Part shown: piece after piece, positions 35,201-45,992 of the stretch
Layout: each line of letters begins with the position of its first letter
Numbering within the stretch: position 1 is the stretch's first letter
DNA from: Clitoria ternatea
Taxonomy: Eukaryota; Streptophyta; Magnoliopsida; Fabales; Fabaceae
Length of the DNA: 64,000 nt
Direction of reading: 5' to 3'
NCBI GenBank assembly: GCA_037962975.1
Contig: CM075674.1
Coordinates: 84,460,501 to 84,524,500, forward strand
Notes under the pieces: generated by a model
Told to the model about the DNA's origin: nothing
Database searches by the model: none
What the model saw: only the letters and a program-made list of their open reading frames with translations
Made by a program: the position numbers and the translations under genes

Positions 35201-35365
35201 TTTACTCGGAAATGATCATTCCGAGTCATTCCACTCGGAAATGATCATTTCCGAGTGAGTTTTTTTTTTGAAATTAATAATTTTTTATTTATTTTATTTT
35301 ATTTTATTTTTTTGAATTGAATGCTTTTCACTTGCGGATCGACCGAACTGAAATAGGTGTTCACA
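32250..35365 (-). repeat. Element A 5' LTR
   Basis: A 3,116-bp copy of the 14887-17835 LTR. By eye the two differ by a few percent plus repeat-number changes, with more ACTCGG units here (33955-34285). The GA repeat at 33088 is shorter than its counterpart at 15725. The LTR promoter would read leftward. Confidence 0.88.
33373..33382 (-). promoter_or_regulatory. TATA box of element A 5' LTR
   Basis: CTATAAATAG on the minus strand, about 2 kb into the LTR, which makes U3 about 2 kb and places all the ACTCGG repeats upstream of the start site. The same box is in the other LTR near 16014. Confidence 0.55.
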
Positions 35366-35370
35366 CTCAC

Positions 35371-37781
35371 CAAGACCCGAACCACAGAAAACTGAAGAGT
35401 GAGATTTATAATAATGCAACTGGATCGATAACTAAGTTGCCCATAACGATATACAAAATAATAGAGTTTACAGCGGAAGAAGAATGTGTATACCAGGCAT
35501 ATGCCTAGTCCCATATATGAAGATATGAGAAAAGGCCTAAGCAATCATACAGTTTCATAATATACGCCTATTAGGCCACAATCGACTATGCACTTGAATC
35601 ATAATCATATATCATCAATCGTAAGTAGTCTCTACATGATACATCCATCACCAGATGGTATCAATCTATTCATCACTTATATACTAAACTTATATTCACC
35701 ATTCACAAATTCAAAGGATTATCTTATACATATCCAAATTCACTAAATCCTCAATATCATCATATACAATTTATTCAATACATTAAAGTTCACAATTGAT
35801 GCCGGCCAGGGCACTTCCACTACCACTATTTGCCTTCGCCAAAAGCTTCAATACAAAAATCCCATCTCATCCCATGGCAACCCTGTATCACAATGCTAAA
35901 AAGGAGACAACATGGAAGGGTGAGTTATACATTCAAAATGGCGAATATAAATACATTGTGATTATATGTACATGCATTCAACCCACATGTGTGTTTTGCT
36001 ATAAATCCTCAATTTCATTATTAAACCATCATCAAGGTATTATCTTAGGCATACAAGCATCGTCATTCATAATTCATGTCAAGCACAAGCACAAGCACAT
36101 ACACAATCGAATAGCCCTACATCATTATGGGCATTCACAATTATCATCATCAAGTCATTTAAATCTTAAAATCAATTAACATTCTCTCTGGAGGTTCTCA
36201 TCTCTATTTGGTCATCTCCATCTCAAATGCTATGTACCTATGGCTAATGCATATGTCAACTGTTTAATGCATATGCAATGGATCCATTTCTTACCATCAG
36301 GTGATCGCAACTACCATATCATTCATTTTATAAATATCATATCATCATCACGTTAGGTACTCCCCTCATGGAACCTCGCAAGGTTATACATTTAATCAAA
36401 TATCATATCATCATCACGTTGGGTACTCCATTTGTGGAACCTCGTAAGGTTATTCATTTAATCAAATATCATATCATCATCATGCGGGTACTCCCTTTGT
36501 GGAACCTCGCAAGGTTATACATTTCACAAATATTACATCATCATCACGTAGGATACTCCCTTTGTAGAACCTCACAAGGTTATACATTCATCGAACATCG
36601 TAACATCATGATCACTCGGGAATACACCCTTCTTGGCACCCCGCAAGGTGATTCATTCAACAATAAATATCATAACACTTTTATCACTTCGGGATACGCC
36701 CTTCGTGGCACCCCGCAAGGTGATTCATTTCATAACGTAACCACATTTCAAAATTATGCCATGCCATGAATGCAAAATGAAATAATGCATATGCCAATCA
36801 ACCTCGCAAGGATATCTCACCCTCTCAATTAGGGATATATTTTAATTTGGCATTTTCAATAATTAACATATAATCATTTACAAAGCCCCTCAAGGCATAT
36901 CATTCATATACTCGGCATCTCAATGGCCACAATACCATTCTCTCATTAATCCACGCATGGAATTCAAGAAGCATAGCAAACATCATAGCATGAGTCCACA
37001 CATGGGAATCAACAAGATATTTCAAAACATACATTCAAAAATCATCATTGCATCTCATACATACAAGTCAATACTTATATTAATCATATCGGCACCACAC
37101 TCATTAAGAATAGCAAACACTACTTATTCAAGGGCATGTTCAGCAATAACGTCCCTTTTTATTTAACAACATCATTTATCATTCAATATATGTGGTATCC
37201 TCAACTTTTAATTATCATCGACACTATTTCAAATCCATTTATTTATACACTCATTGCCATTCAATTGTCCTCTCATTAATTTCATCACCACACAAGGTGT
37301 GTCATGTAACCATGTCGCTTACTTTCCATCATGATTCACAATATATCCATAGTGGTGAAGCATACGTGTGTTCATAACCTAACATATTCATACACATATC
37401 TTGCCAAGGCCTTAAGCCATTCCCCAATCACCACTAAGACACACCACACATATACCCCTAGTGAATTCGCTTGTTTTTACATAATAAAGGGGGTTTTAGG
37501 CAATAATGAGCCCATGATAAATTTCAACATTAAAACATGAGAAAAGCTTACTTTTAGTCTTAAAAATAGTGGTACATGTCACCAATGTCACCTATTAGTC
37601 CCAATTTGATAACCATAAAAAGTTGGGTTTAAAACCCTCTTAAATATGAATTTTATGACGCAGTAGGTCCGGTGTTTTATGCCTAATAAGAGTTAGAAAA
37701 CTCCAATTAATGTGAGACCAATTCTCATACCTCCATAACATAATTATCTATAACTTTGATGAAGAAGTCAGGGGCTAAAAA
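35371..37781 (-). other. Element B, middle segment
   Basis: Non-coding DNA between elements A and C. It resumes B after the CTCAC duplication and ends at the AAAAA target site of C. It contains the 62-bp minisatellite listed below. Short open frames here are AT-rich and show no protein similarity that I recognise. Confidence 0.55.
36340..36735. repeat. About 62-bp minisatellite in element B
   Basis: Six to seven imperfect units contain ATCATATCATCATCACGT, GGTACTCC and GGAACCTCGCAAGGTTATAC; later units drift to GGCACCCCGCAAGGTGATTC. Open frames across it are repeat translations. Confidence 0.75.
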
Positions 37782-39867
37782 TGTAACATCCCTACTATTT
37801 TATTAAAATTATGAGTAGCGGAAAATATTAATAATTGTTTTAGGGATTTATTTGATATTTTTATGAATTATTAGGCAATTATAAATAATTAACTAGTGAG
37901 GAAATAAATAAATTTATTTGGTTGATTAATTACAAAAGGGGTTAAATGAGGTGTAATTAGAAGGAGGTAAAGGTTTAATTAAAACTTTCAAAGAAAATAT
38001 GAAAGAAATAGGGAAAAGACAGTTTTGCTCATGCGTCTTAAATAATAAGGATTTCCTTTCTTCTTCCTCATTATCCACGCGAGCCTTATTCTTCTTCTCT
38101 TTCTCTTCCTCTTCTCCTCCCTCACTGCCGAGAGTTGTATGCTCTAAGGGAAGACTCTATTCGCGTCAAAACTTTGAAATAACCCCATTTCTGAGATCGT
38201 GACTTCGAAGTGAGTACAATGGACCCATTAGAGTTGAGTTATGTCTTCCCTCTTCACTTTCTCTCTCTATCCGATGGCCATGCATGGTGGATGGGACTTC
38301 TTTTTCCTACTCCTTCAGTGCATGGGAGTCTAAAAATGGTCTTTAGAGCAATAAGGGTGGTATAACATTGATGGGTTTTGCGTTTGACCTCTGTAGGTAG
38401 CCAAACGAACGTCGGAGGACCGAGTGATGAAATTCAGAGGTGGAACCTTGAGCCCAGCACTTAGAGGACGCAATCGACATCAAGAACAAATCGTTGAAGC
38501 TTGGAATCGAGGTAAGGGGGTGTTCGGGTTGTAATTAATTAGAATAGGTGCGTATTTTGGGTTCGGGTCACCGAACTAAGTATTAAAATGGTAAGAAAGA
38601 TTGTGGATAATAATTTCATGTGAATTGTGTATGGTTTATGATGAGTGTGAGATTAAAGTGTTTTGTATGGTGATGATTCGATGTGTATAGTGGCGTTGTG
38701 ATGATGGGCTTGACAAGTAGGTCGTCTAGTGGCAATGTGATGGCAGGCATGACAAGTAGGTCGCCGATTTGATGAGTATGTGTTGTTGTTGATGGCCACT
38801 TGTTATATAATATGATGAATGTGAATGATATATGTATGATTATGTGGTGTGGGACGGCCGACGGTATGTATAGCCCCTCATTTCTGGCTCCCGTGGTTTT
38901 TATGCCCAGTTGAGCTACCCAGTGGTCAAGTAGGACCCAGTGGTTAAGGTGGAGAGTCAAGCAGGACTCGGTGAACCAAGCAGGGTTCACGGGGTGTCAA
39001 GTAGGACCCCCAGCTGAATGTCGATCCTTTAGTATCTGGATACTAGGCGTCGATTTTGTGTAAGATTCAGTGGTGATAATTGATGAATTACTAGCATTGT
39101 GTAATGATGTGTATGTACTTAATTATATTTGCCGAGTGTGACTTGCTATAATTGCCGAGTGTGACTTGCTATAATTGCCGAGTGTGACTTGCTATAATTG
39201 CCGAGTGTGACTTGTTATATTTGCCGAGTGTGACTTGCTATAATCGCCGAGTGTGATTTGCTATATTCGTCGAGTGTGATTTGCTCTATTTGTCGAGTGT
39301 GATTTGCTATATTTGCCAAGTGTGATTTACAATTTATGGATAAAGCAGTCAAACAGAGTTTATATACACGTATTTTGTTATTTAATTTTCGTTCTAGATT
39401 AATTATGATGTCAAACACTCACCCTTGCTGTGGTTTTCTTTCAATTTAGTAACCAGTGACAGGGAAGAGGTCGGAGCCCTGGAGGTGCGCCAAGCGGAGG
39501 ATTGATGCCAAGGAACCGAGTGATTATGAAATGAATTATGTGTGTAATGCATAATGAGTTTTCCGTGTATGTGGTGATATATTATGTTGCTTGTGTGTTG
39601 AACTAATTTACAATTGGTATGTTTATTAATCGGATATGAATTCATGGTGCTGAAGTAGTATGGTATTGATGTTAATGTGGTCGGTGTTGATTTTTATGAG
39701 TAGATATATATATATTGGCACGGAGCCAATAGTAGGTGTATATGATAAATTGCTATGGGCAGGTTTTGTGAATAAGTGTGGGTCATGAATGATGAAAACG
39801 GGATGAATTGTGTCTGCTGTAGTATAGTTGATTATCGGACGAATCGCGCCCGAGCGGATTCAGTCTT
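37782..39867 (+). repeat. Element C 5' LTR, first part
   Basis: First 2,086 bp of the LTR, broken by element D at the GTCTT site. It matches 57843-59712. Compared with the 3' LTR it has about 215 bp more near 39050-39330, mainly extra 23-bp repeat units. Confidence 0.88.
39130..39335. repeat. 23-bp tandem repeat, nine units, in element C 5' LTR
   Basis: Units of GCCGAGTGTGACTTGCTATA with a short spacer, spaced 23 bp (39131, 39154, 39177 and on), the last few degenerate. The 3' LTR has only three units at 59107-59180. Confidence 0.88.
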
Positions 39868-41469
39868 TGATAAATCAATTTTAATACCCTTCTTATAATT
39901 TTACACTTGGGGTTTATTATATAATTACTATGTTTAATAATAGTATTTTAATTAAATTTTATGTTGTTTAGTTAAATTCAAGTATTATGTATATATGTTT
40001 CAATTTTTGTTTTTTGTATGTATCTTGAGTATCTTGCCTTATTATGGCCATAAATTGGGCTTTTGTGATCCAAATGGGCTAATCTTGGAGCCCATGGAAA
40101 GCTAAGATAGAGGGCTACATCATGATGATCAGAATTGGTTATTTTGCATCTGAAAGAAATAAAGAAATGGAGCTTGAATCAATCAGCCCTCATGTGTCCC
40201 ATCAGCATTGACATAGTTCACCAAAATACACATATCTGGAGCTGTCAATGTCCAAATGACCTCATTCTTGCGCCAAATTCTCAATAAGATAGAGATCTAC
40301 AACTTTTATGTTGAAGGTTTTGCAAAATTCTTCCATCTAGAAGGTCATATTTGACTCGCAAGGTGGAGAATATAAAGAGGAGAATGAATTTCAACACCTA
40401 CCAGTATCTTCTTTTGAATTATTGTAATTTCAAGCCCACCAATGTTGAAAAAATGCATTAATAATCATAAAATGAATGTATAGTATCATCATATCTTGCC
40501 TATAAATAGATGCTTGAAGTTGTAAGGAAGATACACAAGAAATACATAAGAAATACATGCTTTAGTTTTCATTACATTTCTATATCTTTGCTTTAGTTTC
40601 TTAAGTTTTAGTTCTTTCTCTTGTTTTATTTCTTTGTTCTATATTTCATCCCTCAAGTTATGGTTTTCATTTCCCTTCCTCAATATCAAGTAAGTTAATT
40701 TTATTATTTGTTATTTACTTTTATAATCAAAGTTATAGTAAATTTAATATTAGCTTTCATTGTTAAAAATTATCATGGAAGCTTAATCTTTTAAAATCAA
40801 CTCAAGGAATTTAATTTTTCTTTATGTTAACTTTGAGTTCTTGCTCTTAATATTTTGATTAAAGATAATTACTTTTCTTTGTTTCTCAAACACTTATGAT
40901 GGTAGATTATTTAAGTATAACCGATTGGTATATAATTAAATAATCTATAATCTAAACTGATATTAGTTGGTTAATCAATAATCAATTTGAGAACAAAGAT
41001 TAAGTCACTAAATAAGAGATTTCTATTTAGTTTCTTAACTCAGTCAAATTATGGTTTTAAATTTATTTTAGTAATTAATAAGAATATATCAATTGATTAT
41101 TCTTATTAGTTCATTAATTCAATTCTAGAAGATTTTCTAGAATATAATCATTTAGGGATTCCAAATGATTCAAGGTTGAGAAATTAATTATATTTAATCA
41201 TATTTATGATCAATGATTAGTTAACTAAAGATTTATTAATTCCTTGGGTTGGTTGTTTCTAAATTTGATTATTCTTACTCATAAATTTATTTTTTGCACT
41301 ATTATATAATCACTTAATTTTTCTTTCAATCTCAACACAAACCCCCCCTTTGTTATAATTAAATTGAGTGTAACTAATTGAACTAAGGTCCTCGAGAGAC
41401 GACTAAGGTTGTTCACCTTATACTATATTAATTTAACTTTTTATTTGACCCGACAACGACAGCGTGTCA
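39868..41469 (+). repeat. Element D 5' LTR
   Basis: A 1,602-bp LTR, with TATAAATAG at 40501-40509. Compared with the 3' LTR, it retains about 32 bp (TATTAATTTAACTTTT region, near 41430-41455) that the 3' copy lacks. Confidence 0.92.
40501..40509 (+). promoter_or_regulatory. TATA box of the element D 5' LTR
   Basis: TATAAATAG; the same box lies at 52846-52854 in the 3' LTR. It would start the genomic RNA of D. Confidence 0.55.
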
Positions 41470-41473
41470 AATT

Positions 41474-41491
41474 TGGCGCTGTTGCCGGGGA
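41474..41491 (+). promoter_or_regulatory. Primer-binding site of element D (tRNA-Asp type)
   Basis: TGGCGCTGTTGCCGGGGA, four bases after the LTR end. It matches the Asp-tRNA-complementary sequence of Athila elements at all but one position. Confidence 0.8.
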
Positions 41492-41796
41492 CCTTTGGTC
41501 CTAATTATTTGCATTCAATTACCTAATATGTTTTATATTTTTTTGTAGGTGTGTTGAAAATATTCAGGTTTGGTTGAATGTGATCATATAAAAAAATTTA
41601 AAAAAACAATTCCACTTTATTATATTCTTATTTATTTTCTAGTAATCTTATTTTCAACCATTGAAAAAAATATAAATATAAAAAATCTTTAAATTTTTAA
41701 ATATATGTTCTAAGCATTTCGTAATTAAAATGATAACTTTTTCCTTTTACTACATAGTTGTAGTATTTTGTTACAATATATGTAGATGTATTGTGT

Positions 41797-41890
41797 ATGA
41801 CTAGATCTAATCCCGAACCACTATATTCTTTTGATCCTGAAATAGATAGAACATTTCATCAATTAGTTAGATCATCTAAGAAACTATTAG

Positions 41891-41974
<84 letters not shown>

Positions 41975-43640
41975 TTCTAGCTAATAGCATAAGCAGTGAA
42001 ACTAAACCTTCAACTTCTGAGTATTTGTATAACATGGCTGAAAAGACATTAAAAGAACTGGCTACACCAGATGTCACTAATCAAACATCATGCATCTTAT
42101 ATCCTGAGGAAGATGTTCCTTTTGTGCTTAAAACTGGTTTAGTTCATTTGTTACTAAAATTTCATGGTCGTGCAGGTGAAGATCCTCATAAACACTTAAA
42201 AGCATTTCATATCCTTTGCTCTACCATGAAACCTGAAGGGGTTTCAGAAGAACATGTAAAACTTAAAGCTTTTCCTTTCTCCTTAGCAGATATCGCTGAA
42301 GATTGGTTATTTTACCTTCCTCCTGGCTCCATTACAAGTTGGGATGACCTAAAGAAAATGTTTCTTGAAAAAATTTTCCCCGCTTCAAGAACTTCCTCAA
42401 TTAGAAAAGAAATATGTGGTATCCGTCAACATGACCGGGAAAATCTTTATGAATACTGGGAAAGATTTAAAAGATTGTGTGCTAGTTGTCCCCATCACCA
42501 AATTACGGACCAACTTCTCATACAATATTTCTATGAAGGTCTTAATCCAATGGATAGAACTTTAGTTTGTGCAGTTAGTGGTGGTGCTTTGGAAAATAAA
42601 ACTACAAATGCAGCAAAAACTTTAATTGAGAACATGGCTGCTAATGCTCAACAACATGCCACCAGAAATAATTCTGTAGTAATTAGAGGAGTCCATGAAA
42701 TTGAAACTACTAATGATGGAGATAAAAAATGGGAAAGTAAATTTGCTGAACTAGCAACACTTATGAAAAATATTATTGTGTCTCAAAACAACAACCTGCA
42801 ACCCCTGCTATGGTATGTTCTATTTGTACTTCATTAGATCATTATGCCGATTGTTGTCCTTCACTGCAGGAAGCTAAAATTCCTAATGAAAATCCTCAAG
42901 TATGTGCTGCCAACTTATACAATAACAGACTGCCACAACAACAACATAATAATTATGATCTTTCTTCTAACAGATATAATCCTGGTTAGAGGAATCACCC
43001 TAATTTAAGATGGGGTAATTCCTCACAACAACCTCATACACCTTTTCAGGCAAATACTGAACCAAGCACACCATATCAACCTCCTCATGTACAACAACAA
43101 GCTACACAAATAGCTGCACCTTCCACTGAGAAATCAAATTTAGAGGAATTGATAAAGCAAATGTCAGTAGATAATCTGAACTTCCAAAAAAGAACTGAGG
43201 CTATAATTCAGACTCTTGAAAATCAGATTGGTCAATTGGCTACATCTTTAAACCATTTACAGTCTCAAGGTTCAGATAAGTTTTCGGCTCAGACAATTGT
43301 CAATCCTAAAAATGTAAGTGCAATTACTTTAAGATCTGGTAAAGCTATCCATGGACCAAAAAAACAACAACAAACTGAATATATTATTGTCACAGAAAAA
43401 CATGCAGAAGAAGTTTTAGATAGTTCAAGTAATAATAGTAATGATATATCTCTTACAAATCCTCCTTCTACAACTGGTCCTGATAAACAACATATCCCTC
43501 TTCCATTTCCACAAAGACAAAAATCTATACAAAATAAGAAAATTGATGAGGAAATCTTGGAAACATTTAGAAAAGTAGAGGTAAATATACCTTTATTAGA
43601 AGTCATTAAGCAAATCCCAAGATATGCCAAATTCCTTAAA
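41797..43640 (+). pseudogene. Element D gag, frameshifted
   Basis: Gag builds the particle. The start is ATG at 41797 (MTRSNPEPLYSF); a TTG upstream is not used. A run of 27 Asn codons, (AAT)27, lies at 41893-41973. The gag core shows HLLLKFHGRAGEDPHKHLKA, LADIAEDWLFYLPPGS, KMFLEKIFPASR and YEYWERFKRLCASCPHH. The frame ends at 42837 after a frameshift near 42783. The next frame reads on through CSICTSLDHYADCCP to a TAG at 42987-42989, where the context suggests a lost tryptophan codon. It then continues in the frame that opens at 43149. Confidence 0.85.
41893..41973 (+). repeat. (AAT)27 microsatellite inside gag
   Basis: Twenty-seven uninterrupted AAT triplets, in frame, encode a polyasparagine run after LLD. 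Purity suggests recent expansion. Confidence 0.98.
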
Positions 43641-45259
43641 GAACCATGCACTAATAAAAGAAGACTAAAAGGCAATGAAAGAATTAATATAAGTAGAAAT
43701 GTGTCTCCATTAATTGAGAAACCTTTGTCACATATACCAGAAAAATGTAAGGACCCTGGGACGTTTACCATTCCATGCATAATAGGCAATAACAAATTTA
43801 AAAATGCCATGCTAGACTTAGGTGCATCTATTAATGTTATGCCTATGACTGTATTTACTTCACTTTCCCTTGGACCTTTGCAAACTACAGGTGTGGTTAT
43901 ACAATTAGCAAATCGAAGCTCTGCACATCCTGCAAGAATTATTGAAGATGTCCTTGTTAAAGTTAATGATTTAATTTTTCCTGCAGATTTTTATGTTCTA
44001 GATATGGAAAGTGAAAATTCCACCAATAAAGCTCCAATAATTTTAGGTAGACCATTCTTAAAAACAGCTAGAACAAAGATAGATGTGCATGTAGGAACAC
44101 TTTCTATGGAATTTGGAGATAGTGTGGTTAGATTCAACATTTTAGATGCTATGAAGCATCCTACTAAGGATCATTCTGTTTTTCAAATTGACTTAATAAC
44201 TGATTTAGTTGATGATAATATTATTAAGTTGTTTGATGATGTTGATTTTCTTGTATTGTCTGATTTTTATGATTCATTTGTTTGTGATTCATGCATGGAT
44301 TCTCATCAATGCAATGTGTGTGCTGAAATTGAGAAATATCTGCTTAATGATAATAATGATCCAAACTCCCTTAAAACAGAAAATATAGTTCTAGATGTTG
44401 TTTCAAAAGAATCAGAGTGTGATAATTTGATTAAAGTAGTTACAAATACATCTGATTATGTTGAAGTACAAGTTGCTGAGACAAATTCAACCAAGTTGAT
44501 TCCTTCAATAATGCAGCCTCCTATGTTAGAGTTAAAACCTCTTCCTGAACATTTAAAGTATGCATATTTAGAGGAAGATAAGAATCTTCCAGTGATTATT
44601 TCTAACAAATTAAATGTTGATCAAGAAACAAGGTTGTTGCAGATTTTTAGGAAGCATAAGAAAGCAATTGGTTGGACTTTGGCAGATATCCCAGGTATTA
44701 GCCCTTCCATGTGTATGCATAGAATTCTATTAGAGGAAGAAGTTAAACCAGTAAGGCAACCACAAAGAAGACTTAATCCTCAGATCCTTGATGTAGTTAA
44801 AAAAGAGGTAACAAAATTATTACAAGCTGGCATCATTTAACCTATATCAGATAGCACTTGGGTCAGCCCTATACAAGTGGTTCCCAAAAAGTCTGGAATC
44901 ACAGTGGTTAAAAATGAAAATGATGAACTAATTCCTACCAGAATCCAAAATAATTGGCGAGTATGCATTGATTACAGGAAACTTAACAAAGCAACCCGAA
45001 AGGATCACTTTCCTTTACCTTTCATTGATCAAATGTTGGAACGACTGACAGGTAAGTCACATTACTGCTTTCTAGATGGATTTTCAGGTTACTTCCAAAT
45101 TTATATTGCACCAGAAGATCAAGAAAAAACAACATTTACATGTCCTTTTGGCACTTTTGCTTATAGGAGGATGCCTTTTGGCTTATGCAATGCCCCTGGT
45201 ACCTTTCAACGATGCATGATTAGTATCTTTGCTGATTTTCTTGAAAATTGCATGGAAGT
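43641..45259 (+). pseudogene. Element D protease and first part of reverse transcriptase
   Basis: Continuous with the gag end in the frame 43149-44840. Protease has MLDLGASINVMP with active-site Asp (43815-43850 region), then IILGRPFLKTARTKIDV. The RT N-terminus begins with HRILLEEEVKPVRQPQRRL. A TAA at 44838-44840 follows AGII, where other Athila copies have a sense codon. The frame then continues with VCIDYRKLNKATRKDHFPLP, FLDGFSGYFQI and RMPFGLCNAPGTFQRCM to 45259, where solo LTR E interrupts it just before the catalytic FMDD box. Confidence 0.88.
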
Positions 45260-45987
45260 TGATCTGTCCTGAACCGGGGTCTAGAGATCCGGACTCAAGT
45301 CAATCACAAACAGTATGTAAATACCGTACAGGAGACCGGATGTATGAGTATCCGGTATAATATCCGTTGTCCTTGAATGAGGAGAGCGGATTGGGCGTCC
45401 TGGAGATCCTTCACACCGACCTAACGCGTTGAAGTGGGCGAATGGTGGTGTCACCTGCAAAGATTCTCTGACGCTCAAGTCAGTGATGATATTCCAAGTA
45501 AGGAATGTATTTCAGAGAGTAATCGTTCCTCAATTCAATTGAAGATCCCCCACTTCATTAATGAAATGAGTTCATATACCTGATTGGCTCGTTTTTCGAG
45601 GACTCGTTAGTGGGGAACCACTAACTCCCATTAGCATTATTTTATTGCGCACTTACCAACATGATTGGGTCAAGTGGCTATTTTATATTGAGCATAGAGA
45701 ATATAGACTAGGATTAGGGAACAAGTTGACCATCCCCGTGAGCAGAATTTGGCTCGTAGTGCAGGGAATTATTGATCGATCCCTGTAGCAATAATCCTTG
45801 TCTTTAGCGCAGTGACGTGTGTGTTGTCCGGTGTCATGGTGTTATCCTGAACAACCGGTATAGGGAGAACGCCTGATACGGAATTACAGTCCGGATGTAT
45901 ACCGATGACACCGGTTACACGTTGATGTCTTGACAAAGACGTTGAAATATGTCTTACAGATCGGATACCGGTATTGAGACCGGATCA
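45260..45987. mobile_element. Solo LTR E inside the reverse transcriptase of D
   Basis: A 728-bp TGATCTGTCC...ACCGGATCA insertion with perfect duplication GAAGT at 45255-45259 and 45988-45992. It is rich in CCGG and related short motifs (for example GACCGGAT and ATCCGG) and non-coding. It has the size of a short LTR. Lineage unknown. Confidence 0.75.
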
Positions 45988-45992
45988 GAAGT

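Larger units (their letters stand above)
14887..35365 (-). mobile_element. Element A: Ogre/Tat-lineage Ty3/gypsy retrotransposon (about 20.5 kb)
   Basis: Two long LTRs (14887-17835 and 32250-35365) share ends TGTCG[TC]GACCGGGATCGC and GGTGTTCACA. The flanks CACAC and CTCAC are a 5-bp duplication with one change. On the minus strand the order is 5' LTR, tRNA-Arg-type primer site, an extra ORF1 with DUF7745-like and coiled-coil parts, gag, protease with a G-patch-like segment, intron, RT, RNase H, a second archaeal-type RNase H, integrase, long repetitive 3' UTR, 3' LTR. ORF1 upstream of gag, dual RNase H and the intron define the Ogre/Tat group. Stops and a frameshift make it non-autonomous now. 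Solo LTR F interrupts gag. Confidence 0.9.

Noticed and set aside
41859..42077. Polyleucine ORF on the minus strand
   Set aside because: Antisense shadow of the (AAT)27 repeat in gag.
12596..45992. Shared GAAGT/GAAGC target sites of two solo LTRs as evidence of site preference
   Set aside because: Two cases of a 5-bp site are too few, and the two LTRs are not obviously related.
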